A DNA stretch of 64,000 bases from Marthasterias glacialis (taxonomy: Eukaryota; Echinodermata; Asteroidea; Forcipulatida; Asteriidae): the NCBI GenBank assembly GCA_911728455.2, contig OU452223.1, positions 4,362,174-4,426,173 on the forward strand. The letters are read 5' to 3'. A program made the translations under genes and the position numbers. A model generated the notes under the pieces. The model had not been told where the DNA came from. It worked only from the letters and a program-made list of their open reading frames with translations, and made no database searches. Shown here piece by piece: positions 46,101 to 56,000 of the stretch (within the stretch, counting starts at the first letter, position 1; each line of letters begins with the position of its first letter).

Positions 46101-49100
46101 GGACAAACTGACTAATCAACAATCAATTAATTTAGGGCTTTGTCATTAATCTGGTGCCCTATTCTTATCTCATTTGAAACTCTTGAAAAGAACAGTCAAA
46201 ACCATCGGTCTATTATGTTTGACAGTGATACGGACTTCAAATCACACTTGCACATCAGCCTTATGTGGCGGCAAAAATACGCTGTTGTGTTCACTGTGCA
46301 CACACTGTTTATTATTTTCTATCCAAACAAAGATTTTTACTTACACTGACTGCCCAGATGGCTCTTCACTGAGAATGTGCTTCCCATTTTCCCTGGATAT
46401 TTGATAAAGAAAAGCAAGACCTTCATGAATATTGAGCAATCATGATTGAAATCACAACAAAATTAGCGAAATAAAGTAATTGACTGCAAAAGACAATTGT
46501 TCCAAGGTGGTTTCAAGGTCTTTACGTGCCAGCAGGTCACACCGAGGACAGTAGAGGTCTGGTGAGATACAGCAGATTGCAAAAACAAACCTGGCTTATC
46601 AAGTGAATTACCTAAGCGATGCAAAGTTACTGTGTCAGAATGGGAAAACAGCTTGTATTGATCGTTTGCGTGACTTGAATCGTTTCGCTTTTGTTTTCGC
46701 GTGAAGTATGAACAGGGCTTAAGCATGTGGAACAATGATGCACTAAATTGTGTATTGTCCTCAAAGCAGTTAACGCTGGAAGACGTGTACACGCACAACT
46801 TTAAGGGATACACCAACGGAAGTTGGATAAACCCGATTCGTGTAATTCCGGAATATTTTAGTTTTTGGTATGTGGAAAATGGAGTGACATAAAAACACCC
46901 CTGGACATATCATTGTGTCACAGCACTGATACCCCTGTACAAAGGGTAGGCCTAATGGATTTCATGCTCAAAACCTCCCTTCTCCAGGGGTCATTGTGTA
47001 ATTCCCGATCCAGACCTTCAGCCTGATTACGAGAGAGATCTACAGGCTGCCACCATTGTTTATCATTGTATTCGGCATGGAAGGCAAGTCCAACATTCCA
47101 GTATACCATGGCCGATTATCGGCCGTGGCTTACAGCTAAGAGTTGGCCAATTCACGGCCCATGACAGTGAACAGATTCCACATTTTCTGGAAAGAGAACA
47201 AAAAGTCCTGGTGCATTTCATGAGAACAATTGTTGTCTTTACCTGATCCAGTCCTGGTTTCAGTCTGACAATGATATTCAGTGCATGCCTGTGCATGCTT
47301 CACAATGGAATATTTGTGGGTGGTAACATGTCACACGTCTGTCGGCGGCAGTGGCGTAGCTCGGATTTTTTCACTAGGGGGGCAGAGGGGCCATTGCTTT
47401 TCAGTGGGGGGCACAGATACCCCGTTTTTTAATGAATTACATGTATCTACATTATGGGGGGCACCTGGGAGGCACTGGAAATTTGGGGGGCACGTGCCGC
47501 CCCCCCTGCAGGCCCCCCTTGACTACGCCGCTGGTCGGCGGCATCCCATGTACAATATTAAAATGTGTTTCAGCCATCCATTTTCTGGTTCATGAAAGTT
47601 GATCGTGTATACAAAATCTTCCTGGCATTAACTGGTTAATCACTGATGTGACTCCCGTAAAAAAGAGAACACTTGGATTGGATTTGAATGGAGCACAGAT
47701 ACAATGATAAACTTACACTATCAGTCTTTCTTTAGCCTTTGTAGGTGTTGGGATGTGCTCAGTGGGTTCCTCAAACTTGAACACAGATCTTTCGTTGTAA
47801 TGACCAGGTCCCCTTCCTTTACTACCAAACTGCAGCGACTGATTTGATGACCCCCAAGCTCCACTAGATTGGGAGTGCGGCCTAGGACCCCATTTTGTAC
47901 TAGATTGGGAGTGCTGCCTAGGACCCAAATCTTTTCTAGATTGGGGGTACTGCTTATAATCTCCTCCTCTAGCAGAGTGGGGGCGCTGCTGGTCACGATC
48001 CCTTCCTCCACCAGATTGGCGATATTGCTCATGATACCTTCCTTTACCTGCTTGGGGCTGATGCTCATGATCCCTACCTCTACCAGATTGGCGATGTTGC
48101 TCACGATCCCCTCCTCTACCAGATTGGCGATGTTGCTCATGATCCCTACCTCTACCAGATTGGCGATGTTGCTCATGATCCCCTCCTCTACCAGATTGGC
48201 GATGTTGCTCACGATCCCCTCCTCTACCAGATTGGCGATGTTGCTCATGATCCCTTCCTCTACCAGATTGGGACTGATGATCATGATCTTTTCCTCTAAC
48301 ACATGGAGGATGATGCTCATAACCGCTTCCTCTACCAGATTGGGGATGCTGGTCATGATTCCTTTCACTACAAGACTGGTCTTCCTGCTCACGATCCCTT
48401 CCACTACCACACTGGCCTTGCCGCCCATGACCCCTCCCTCTACCTCTACCTCTACCTCTACCAGATTTGGGTTGCTGCTCAGGACCCCTTCCATTACCAG
48501 ATTTGGGCTGCTTCTCATAATCCAATCCTCTATCAGATGGAGGAAGCTGCTCATACGATTGGGGTTGCTCCTCATGATCTCTTCTATCAGATTGGCGGGG
48601 CTGTTCTGGCCTCCTTATTCTATCCCCTTGCTCTTGTGCTGAACTTACTGGTGCGGCCCAGCTAGCTCCCTGGATCCGACTTTTTTTACGTTTGTTGTCC
48701 CGTCCATTTCCATGCTACCACATCAAGAATTAAAAACAAAACAAATACCACTTCAAATGACAATGATGATAATATTTCAAACTTCCAACCTGGAATAAAA
48801 CAAAGCTGAGCAGTCAAAGTGAATTTAGGAAATTCACAAAATTGGAAAGGTACATGTATAACTTTTGATTGACACAAGTTTTAAAAAGTTTTATTTGGTT
48901 AGGCGATCACATGGGCCATTCAGAATATAAATGTTTGAAAATATTTTGACTTTTAACCCTTTAGTCCTCAAAACCACCTGAAACCGCCCGTTGAATCAAT
49001 TGAGACTAGACAGTAAACCAAATAATGGGGAGATGATGGGGAAATGGAGCTCTATCTATTGTTGGAAAGTAAAATACACACTGGCGCCACTTCAGGAAGT

Positions 49101-50479
49101 GGATGTTTTGTTTCCCATTGATAGCAATGGTCATTGTCTGCACTGATCTATTGTTGTATCAAAAGAGTTTCTTGCTGAAATGGCAGCCAGTGGGATTTCA
49201 CATTCCAGCCCGAGTTTCCCATGTTGCACATTCGGCGCTCTGTAATCTTTGGTGTAGACTCTGTTAACACAGTGATCTAAACTGACTTGATTTAAGTGTT
49301 GCTTCACATTTTAACATACAAAATGATTTAAACAAGAGTCTCAGGCTTGAAGTCAGACTTGAACCCAAGTTCAACTCCAAATCCTGGTCATGACACTTGT
49401 TTCCTTGAGCAAGACACTTAACTATAATTGCTTCAAATAGGGGAAGAGGCAGTTATGTTTGTCTCGTAACGGATTCATTTACCCCTCCCTGTTCTTAGCT
49501 GTGCTGTGAAGAGACTTGCATTTACATTTCTCCATGTCTTGTTTCTGCGCATTGGGGCAGGTTTCTAATCCCCCCCCAAAAAAGTAGCCCACACCTCAAG
49601 TGGCCTTTGGGCCTTGTGATAGGCTAATTGCATAAAAGAAAATTAAAAAAAAAAACTTGGGTCAAGTTCAAGCGTGAGTTACAAGTCAACTGGGTGACTT
49701 GTAACTCAGACATGAACTCATCCAAATTAACTTGAGACCTGTTCATGACATTTGACTCATCGGTGACTTGACTTCAACTCACTAGTAGTGACAACTAAAA
49801 CATCGGGCATCACCTTCATTACAGTGAGGACCAATGTACACTTCCAATTACCAATGTACACTTCCAATTACCAATGTACACTTCCAATTACCAATGTACA
49901 CTTCCAATTACCAATGTACACTTCCAATTACCAATGTACACTTCCAATTACCAATGTACACTTCCAATTACCGATGTACACTTCCAATTACCAATGTACA
50001 CTTCCAATTACCGATGTACACTTCCAATTACCAATGTACACTTCCAATTACCAATGTACACTTCCAATTACCAATGTACACTTCCAATTACCAATGTACA
50101 CTTCCAATTACCAATGTACACTTCCAATTACCAATGTACACTTCCAATTACCAATGTACACTTCCGATTACCAATGTACACTTCCAATTACCAATGTACA
50201 CTTCCAATTACCAATGTACACTTCCGATTACCGATGTACACTTCCAATTACCAATGTACACTTCCGATTACCGATGTACACTTCCAATTACCAATGTACA
50301 CTCCCAATTACCAATGTACACTTCAATTACCTCAGCTGTACCTTTTCTTCCAAATATGTTCCAAAAAATGAACTTTACTAAGACTTTTTAGTTGTATTTG
50401 CACCCCGAAGAAGGTGAGAACTCACCCTGCCCTCATCTTGCTTGGCTGGATTCTGTCGCGATCCTGATGAAGACGCCAT
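40183..50479 (-). CDS. ALKBH3: ALKBH3-type 2-oxoglutarate/Fe(II) dioxygenase with long repeat extensions, 841 aa
   Basis: Minus-strand exons: 50426-50479, 47717-48714, 46345-46392, 45617-45723, 43977-44065, 42521-42730, 41936-42037 and 40183-41100 (stop 40183-40185). All phases agree. Family members remove alkyl groups from DNA/RNA bases using iron, oxygen and 2-oxoglutarate. The catalytic core (about 352-560) is convincing: WYGEHPYAYS, FNSVLCNKYRNQRDGVAWHSD with iron ligands H470 and D472, SLSLGEERMFEMRKKPP, third ligand H537 in DDWQHQIPKE, and the co-substrate motif RINLTFR (R549, R555). Ligand spacing matches human ALKBH3. Human ALKBH3 is 286 residues; here exon 2 adds a ~330-residue RG- and Q-rich segment, and the last exon continues about 275 residues past the fold as an 18-residue repeat. 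Both extensions are in frame without stops. The start ATG (MASSSGSRQNP) has a good donor after it. Confidence 0.92.
40352..40938 (-). repeat. 54-bp coding minisatellite, about 11 copies (C-terminus of ALKBH3-like protein)
   Basis: Each unit encodes TPLGNAGTTTSANAAEIK (18 residues) with alternation of ETE and EIK and of TTT and ITT. Unit length is divisible by three, so copy number changes keep frame. The opposite strand is also open over the array, which is a composition effect. The protein segment is Thr/Ala/Asn-rich and probably disordered; no known domain. Confidence 0.95.
41350..41740 (-). mobile_element. Interspersed repeat fragment (family of 18300)
   Basis: CATCGAGAGGCTTCC, GGTAATTGTGTAATCCCTGA and TTTTGCAATTCACAG are reverse complements of words in 18300-18930 and 44180-44745. 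It lies in the last intron of the ALKBH3-like gene. Confidence 0.6.
42345..42480 (+). mobile_element. SINE 3' fragment, second family
   Basis: GATGTCTTGTTTCTACGCAT, GGGGCAGGTTTC, AGTAGCCCACACCTC and CCTTTGGGCCTTGTGATGGG match the body of 49372-49650 and the complement of 25945-26277. The head is missing. It lies in an ALKBH3-like intron just beyond exon 6. Confidence 0.75.
42886..43333 (+). mobile_element. Foldback MITE, AATAGACCGATCC family
   Basis: Ends AATAGACTGATCCATTACGC and GCTTTATGGATTGGTCTATT are inverted. Full-length copy in an ALKBH3-like intron. Confidence 0.85.
43334..43415. mobile_element. Fragment of foldback family also at 55129-55260
   Basis: GGCGGTTACGGCTGGATC and GTATAGGCTGTCCTTAGCAA are shared with the 55 kb copy. 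It abuts the MITE ending at 43333. Confidence 0.5.
43548..43792. mobile_element. MITE with CAAAGATTATAGAGCGCC ends (copy 1)
   Basis: Left CAAAGATTATAGAGCGCCAA and right GGCACTCTATAATCTTTG are inverted. The interior contains CCCATTGATAGTAATGGTCA and ATCTATTGTTGTATCAAAAG. Copies at 49040-49252 and 50604-50866. Confidence 0.85.
44180..44745 (+). mobile_element. Interspersed repeat (family of 18300)
   Basis: Colinear with 18300-18930 through GGCACAAAGAAACCCTGACT, GGGGATTACACAAAAACCGC and GGTTTCCAGGCAGGGGAAAC-like sequence. Intronic to the ALKBH3-like gene. Confidence 0.7.
44878..45025 (-). mobile_element. SINE head fragment
   Basis: Carries the B-box complement GGATTCGAACCCACACTCC and the CTCAAGGACACAAG segment; the A-box region is diverged. 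Confidence 0.65.
45103..45574 (-). mobile_element. Foldback MITE, AATAGACCGATCC family, reverse orientation
   Basis: The left end AATAGACCGATCCATTAAGC is followed by TAGCAACTGCTTAGCAACAG, which is the right end in other copies. The right end GGCTTAATAGATCAGTCTGTT closes the element. Confidence 0.85.
46655..46724. mobile_element. Fragment of TTCATACTTC-ended MITE
   Basis: Only the right end CGTGAAGTATGAACAGGGCTT and adjacent TCGCTTTTG-rich sequence are recognisable. Confidence 0.45.
46970..47220 (-). mobile_element. Interspersed repeat fragment (family of 18300)
   Basis: GGGGTCATTGTGTAATTCCC, AGGCTGCCACCATTGTTTAT and CAATTCACGGCCCATGACAG correspond to reversed parts of the 18300/44180 copies. 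Confidence 0.55.
47349..47533. mobile_element. Short CAGTGGCGTAG element with G-rich interior
   Basis: CAGTGGCGTAGCTCGG at the left and TTGACTACGCCGCTGG at the right are inverted, with several GGGGGGCAC tracts inside. Intronic to the ALKBH3-like gene. Confidence 0.8.
47940..48525 (-). repeat. 36-bp coding repeat array in exon 2 of ALKBH3-like gene
   Basis: It encodes a 12-residue unit SGRGRDHEQHRQ and variants (SGRGGDREQHRQ, SGRGRDHEHQPQ), most regular over about 48000-48290, with looser units on both sides and an RGRGRGRGRGHGR run. Highly polar, Arg/Gly/Gln/His-rich and probably disordered; RG-rich segments of this kind often bind RNA, which is inference here. Antisense and +1 frames are also open because the period is divisible by three. 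Confidence 0.93.
49040..49252. mobile_element. MITE with ...ATTATAGAGCGCC ends (copy 2, left end decayed)
   Basis: GGAGCTCTATCTATTGTTGG, CCCATTGATAGCAATGGTCA and the right end GGCGCTCTGTAATCTTTGG match 43548-43792. Confidence 0.75.
49372..49650 (+). mobile_element. tRNA-derived SINE, second family, head truncated
   Basis: It starts inside the B-box region (AAATCCTGGTCATGACACTT), then AGAGGCAGTTATGTTTGTCT, CATGTCTTGTTTCTGCGCAT and GCCTTTGGGCCTTGTGATAG, ending in A-rich sequence. Confidence 0.75.
49831..50329 (+). repeat. 20-bp satellite array, 25 copies, in intron 1 of the ALKBH3-like gene
   Basis: The unit CCAATGTACACTTCCAATTA is nearly identical throughout. Variants are almost all A-to-G at two positions (CCGATG, TTCCGA), and the last unit lacks one base. 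The unit is not divisible by three and lacks stops, so each forward frame is open and encodes the same 20-residue cycle (MYTSNYQCTLPITNVHFQLP). It is intronic and almost certainly noncoding. The array ends 96 bp from exon 1. Confidence 0.97.
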
Positions 50480-51950
50480 CTTATCACCTAAGTAACTTCA
50501 CTGCTATTCAAGTAAAAAAATACCATGAAACCTAATCATCAGTAAATATCTCATATAAGGACATGTGATTGCTTCAAATTCAAGTCCCATGCAATATCAC
50601 AATCAAAGATTATAGAGCGCCAAAGGCGCAAGATGGGGAACTCAGGCTAAAATGTGAAATCCCACTGGACAGACACCATTTCAGCAAGTAATTCTTTTGA
50701 TACAACAATAGATCAGTGCAGATCAGTGCTGACAATGACCATTGCTATCAATGGGAAACAAAACATCCACTTGCTAAAATGGCGCCCATGCGTATTTCGC
50801 GTTCCAACAATACATGTAGATAAAGCTACATTCCCCATCTTGCACCTCCGGCGCTCTATAATCTTCTAATCACAATGATAGAAGTTATCGCATCACGAAC
50901 CTAATGTACTCCAGACTCTCAGACAATGACAAAATGATCATCGAGGGAAAAAGGTTGGCAAAAAAAAATGTAAGTCCCAATTCGAAAGTTGATGGCACAT
51001 TGTGGGTCAGAGGGTTCATAGGGCCAAGAAGTGGATGTAGTCTAGCATATTGGCACTATTTATGGGGCTACTTGTAACTGTACGCCGCCAATACAGTACC
51101 GCTGTCAAAATGGCTGACGATGCTTCGGAACGTAGGAGTGCAACTTTCAAGATTTCACCAGATTATGAACAGAAATGTCTCGTTAAAAGGTGGGTCGGAT
51201 GATTTTAAAAGCATTTCATTTAGTTTCTGTTTCTGAACAATTTTCCTGTTATAGTGTTATCCGATCGAAAACTGGTTACACCACTCACCAGGCCCAGGGG
51301 TAATTGATTGACATCAAATATTTGTTATTGTTTGGGTTCAATTTGATTAATATACAGATCGAACCACGTGCTAATTGCATTGGTCTAACAATAAAATACA
51401 TTGAGATCAGTTATTTTGCCATTGGTGGAGAATTTTTGAGAAACGTTACTCACTGTAGTCTGTATGTAGATGTAGTGTTAAAGAACCATCACTTGAAGTT
51501 GAACAACGGTCAATCCCGACACCGCGACGGTCGATCGACTATTGCAACGAACTTTAAATACTATTTGTCAACTTAAGTAAGGCAGTGGACTTAAATTTGA
51601 GCAAAAGATAAAGCTTTTAACTCACCAGGCTTCAAAAAATCTGCAAAGAATTGTTTGTTGCGCCACAGTTTGCAGTTCGTTGTTTCTGTCTGAGGGGAAA
51701 TCCCTGATGGTGAAACGTCCAGCCAGTTTCCATTGTTATACCGCCCTCTTTTGACATATTTTGGTCACTGACTATGTTTGGTGTAGACTAGTCTGGTACC
51801 ATAGGCTATTTCTATGTCTGGTACACACATACGGTCAAAGATACTAAACTATCATTATCAACACTTAGCACAACAAGCATTTGCCGATGTGAAAAGCAAG
51901 AGACCAAAAGAGGACGCACTAAATTTAAACGGTCGTCTTTTGACTTCATA
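50480..51950. promoter_or_regulatory. Divergent intergenic region between ALKBH3-like and TAF5
   Basis: About 1.5 kb separates the two start codons, which face away from each other, so a shared promoter region is plausible. I see no clear TATA box. It contains a MITE (50604-50866) and a possible short exon (51110-51189). Confidence 0.4.
50604..50866. mobile_element. MITE with CAAAGATTATAGAGCGCC ends (copy 3)
   Basis: Left CAAAGATTATAGAGCGCCAA and right GGCGCTCTATAATCTTC are inverted. The interior is the reverse complement of the 43548 copy. It is inserted between the divergent ALKBH3-like and TAF5 starts. Confidence 0.85.
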
Positions 51951-53057
51951 ATGGACAAACAAACTCTTTCAGCCGTTCTACAATTTCTAAGGAAAAACAA
52001 CTTAGCGGTAAGTATTCCTTCAGCTAATTTTTCAAACAACCTTAACTTTTGCCATCGCCAAGCCAGTTTTATACATTTTGTGATACTCAACTCAACTCAA
52101 CTCAACTCAAGGCCTCCACCAACAATACAAAATGGTGGTCAATGTTTGTAATCAAAAGAAATGTCAGTTACTATTTTACTTTATAACACACCTCTCCCTG
52201 GTTCTTTATCCTGATTGGCTGAAACACGGTCGTGTGGCGTGAACTAATATAGCCTAGTGCATGAAATCTGCACCACACGCACCGCACGCGCTTCAATCCT
52301 TCATTTGGGGGAAATAGTTCACAAAGCGGGAAATAGTTTCAAAAACCCCAAAAATTCATGACTGGTAAACGGCACCCTCAAAAGAACAAAAATGACTGCG
52401 TCTGTGGATCGAGAAGAATCTCCGGCCACAAAAAAACGCGATTTACTCTTCTAACTGACATTTTGGACTGAGGTTTGTTATAAAACACATATGGACTGGC
52501 ATTATTCGGGCAATAGTGCACGTCTATGCACCCCTCGGGCCTGTGAGTGACCAGGAGAGGATCCTATTTCCCTCGGCTTTCAACCTCAGGAAATAAGACC
52601 CTCTCCTGGTCACTCACAGGCCCTGGGGTTGCATAGACGTGCACTATATCCCTCATTGCCAGTCCATATGTGTATAATATTAAGTAGGTATAATCAAGTC
52701 TCATAATTCGCGGGTCTCCTCTTGGGTGCACCCCACTTAATAAACTCTCAGGCACAGTGCAAAATGCTAAATATTCAAAATTACTCACACTGTGAGTCAC
52801 AGTCACAGCTTGTTATACTTAGTTGGCATGCCAGGCAGGGCTAACGCTTATTTTTATTAATATAATAATTATTAGCACTAGCCCGGCGTACATCTGTACA
52901 TTAACATTGTCTAGTTAAAACTGCTATGGGCTAGTAAACACCACTTCTCAACTTGCCCTGTGGGCTACTCAAAACTGTGCCACTTACTTGTTTAAATACT
53001 ACTCATACATACTTCTTTCTTTTCAGATGTGAAGAATACATTTTAGAAATGTGTTAA
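51110..53057 (+). CDS. Candidate two-exon microprotein gene overlapping TAF5 (36 aa)
   Basis: Exon 51110-51189 starts with ATG in good context (AAAATGG) and reads MADDASERRSATFKISPDYE then QKCLVK, ending AG|GTGGGT in phase 2. A strong acceptor (ACTTCTTTCTTTTCAG) at 53026 joins in phase to R-CEEYILEMC and TAA at 53055-53057. The joined C-terminal part would be an amphipathic helix with three cysteines. Exon 2 lies in TAF5 intron 1 on the same strand. I do not recognise the protein. It could also be a 5' exon of some other transcript. Confidence 0.35.
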
Positions 53058-56000
53058 TTTATTTTTGAGTGTGTGAATGTAACTTCATTTGACCGCTATA
53101 ATTGCAAACTGGTTGTAATTGCTACAATTAGTATCAGGAAGATACATTTATGACAATACATGTTTAAAATTTGGGCAACAAAAACTTCCTGGGGGCAAGT
53201 AAAATGCACAGTTTACTAGCCCCTTGGGTAGACCCAGTAACTGGGGCTCTGTACTCCTTTTTTGAGATTTTGACATTATCTGTCGTACAAGCGCCCCAGT
53301 AAGGAATATGTAGTAACTGCAATTGTCAGGAGGATTTAAAACACCTCTGTTAAAAGAATGCCTTAGACTCAACAGAATTGCTCAAAGTTCGCCTACTGTC
53401 TTCTCGAAGTGTTTAAGGTGAATTAAAAAGCATTTAATTGTACTCACGATTATTTTCTGTCCTCCAAATTTTTGAGTTTTAGGGCCTCTGACAACCTGCC
53501 GTTACAATCGCCATTTTTCATTTATTACTATTTACTAATGTCACGACTGTTTCCTGACCAGCTGACTTAAAAAAAGTCGCATTAACGCTGCGGGGATTAC
53601 GTGTTCACTGATGCCCGGACTTGCATATTGTTTTGCGCAGTCAACGCAGGATACCAGCTGTGTAGTGTCAACGACCCCACAACGGCAACATTATACACAG
53701 CGTTCGCTCGGCCAATCATGACCAATGGAACTTTGTGGCGTTCGTTGATTGGGCTACTTTACAAAAAGCTTAAACGCAAGGCCTGCTGACACTTACAGTA
53801 AAAGGAAAAATATTGATCGACTCCTAAAAAAAGTTTTAACTAAACATGCTAAGTTGCACCCTCTCATTTTGGGTTGTCCCAAGGGCAACCCGTTGAGTTA
53901 TTCTCCGTCCAAATAAAAGCACCACTACATTCCTTACACTTGTGTAAATTTCTAACTTAACCAGTTGCTTTACTTTCCAAACAATCATTTTTATATCCGT
54001 GAGCTATGGTAGTATAATGAATGAAATACATGTATTTAAAGAAAGTCTCACACACCTCCTAAAACTCAATATGGTTGAGTACCAACATGGTCCCTGACGT
54101 TTGAATACGTGCGCGACTTGCACAGTCTATCATGTCAATATGTGACTTTCTTGATTCTCCGCTGGGTTGATTGATGTACCTGATGGTACATTATCCGTTG
54201 TTCAGATTGTTCGTATTATACAATCGGCTACATACTGCTACTGGTTATCATGCATGTCACCAAAGAGAACAAATTGATTAAAATTCTATAGTTTTCAATA
54301 CACCTTGATGCGTATGCCGTCACTATGAGCATTTAGTACAGGAAAGGACACCCTCGCGCTGAGGTCAAAACAGCTACAAGTACAAAGCCTGTTCGTTGCT
54401 GCGATTGACCTGAAAGATGACGTTGAATGCATTTAAAGTCTATACAATTAACTCACAATAACTAAATAAACACCTTCACTGTAGTATGCGCCATCTTGTT
54501 CAAAGGGCAGATTTGTTTTGAACACTCGTTGCTGCCTGTGTGACTCAGCGCTCAAACTTCACGCACACGCCTGGAAGGTGGTGGAAATTCGAGCGCTGAG
54601 TTGCAAGCCGCAACAAACCGTAAACAAATCGTAAACAAATCTGCCCCTTGAACAAGATGACGCATATCACCGTGAAGATTCTTATTCAGCGAGCCAGTAA
54701 AAGTTTCATCACATTCTGACATTCCATTGTCTCATTTTGAGGAAAACAACAAATTTATGAGGCATTTTGTGTACCTCCACACTTGTTTCAATTCAGCAAA
54801 ACAACAGTGGCGTGTTTCAGCACAATAACCTCACAGTATGAGGATATTTCAAAAGAAAATATTTTGGAGTTGGTGATAGCCAATAAACCCTTTCAGATCA
54901 TATGGTCGTTAGACAATTAGCAGTCATATATTATACCTGTAACTGTAATTGCATCCCCAGGAAACTGAAGAGTTACTCAAGAAGGAAGCTAATGTAGAGG
55001 ATACCGATGAGACGGTGGGTACCAGTACTGATCAAGATGTATCGTCAGTGTTATCAGCCTACAGCAGGTAATCAAATCATCTGCACCTCAAAAATATACT
55101 GTAAAAAGATTTAGAATATAGTGCCGTATCTGAATTGGTGGCTCACGGCTACAGCTATGGCTGGATCCCCATGTTATCATGTGTTGAAGTATAGGACATT
55201 CATAGCAACACCCTTAGCGACAGCCGTAGCCGTAGCCGCCAGTTGGGATACAGCCTAACTCTGGCTTATCTGGGCCCAATTTCATAGAGCTGCTTAAGCA
55301 CAAAAAGGAACTACGCACAAAAAATTTTGCTTACCAGAATAAGGTTACCGGTCAAAATACCATGTCATATGTACAATTTGTGACTGGTATCCTGCTCATT
55401 TCTGCTTAGCAGAAATTGTTTGAGCTATATTTTCTGCTTTGAAATTGGGCCCTGTGGTGGAGAGTGGCATTATTGAGCCATCTGGCTTACCAAAAATAGT
55501 ATAACTAATCCAATTTTATGTTTGTTTATTTATTTTATTTTGTTGGGGGTCAGCCTAAGATTCTACCTAACTATGCAGATTTTAATGAGGCTGTTATGTA
55601 AATATTTTTAATCCTGTTTAATTTACTCCTGTTGATTTTATGTTTATTTATTTATTTTTATTTTCTTGGGGGTCAGCCTAAGGTTCTACCTAACTATGCA
55701 GATTTTAATCTGGCTGCATGTAAATATTGTTAATCCTGTTTAATATATAGCGATGGTGATCCATGCCTGTATGAAGAATTTTACCGCGGTTTACAGAACC
55801 TTGTAGAAAGCTCACTTGACTCAAGCAAGGTAAGCCTTAAACACCTCATGAAGTGTGTAGATGTACTCAATTAGAAATAAAAGGTTTTTCCAGATGATCT
55901 AAAAGCAAATTCCACCCCCACCAAAAAAAGAAGTTGTATTTATATGTAGTTTTCATCCTCTATATTTTACTCTCAAATTCAAGCGATCACAGTGAAAGTG

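Noticed and set aside
47721..48665. Several overlapping long open frames on both strands
   Set aside because: The 36-bp period leaves other frames open; only the frame joining exons at 48714 and 47717 in phase is kept.
49788..50391. Three 165-197 residue open frames of a Tyr/Thr/Pro repeat peptide
   Set aside because: These are pure satellite translation, intronic, with identical content in three frames.
53601..53789. 62-residue open frame in TAF5 intron 1
   Set aside because: It has no in-phase splice partner and no recognisable sequence features.
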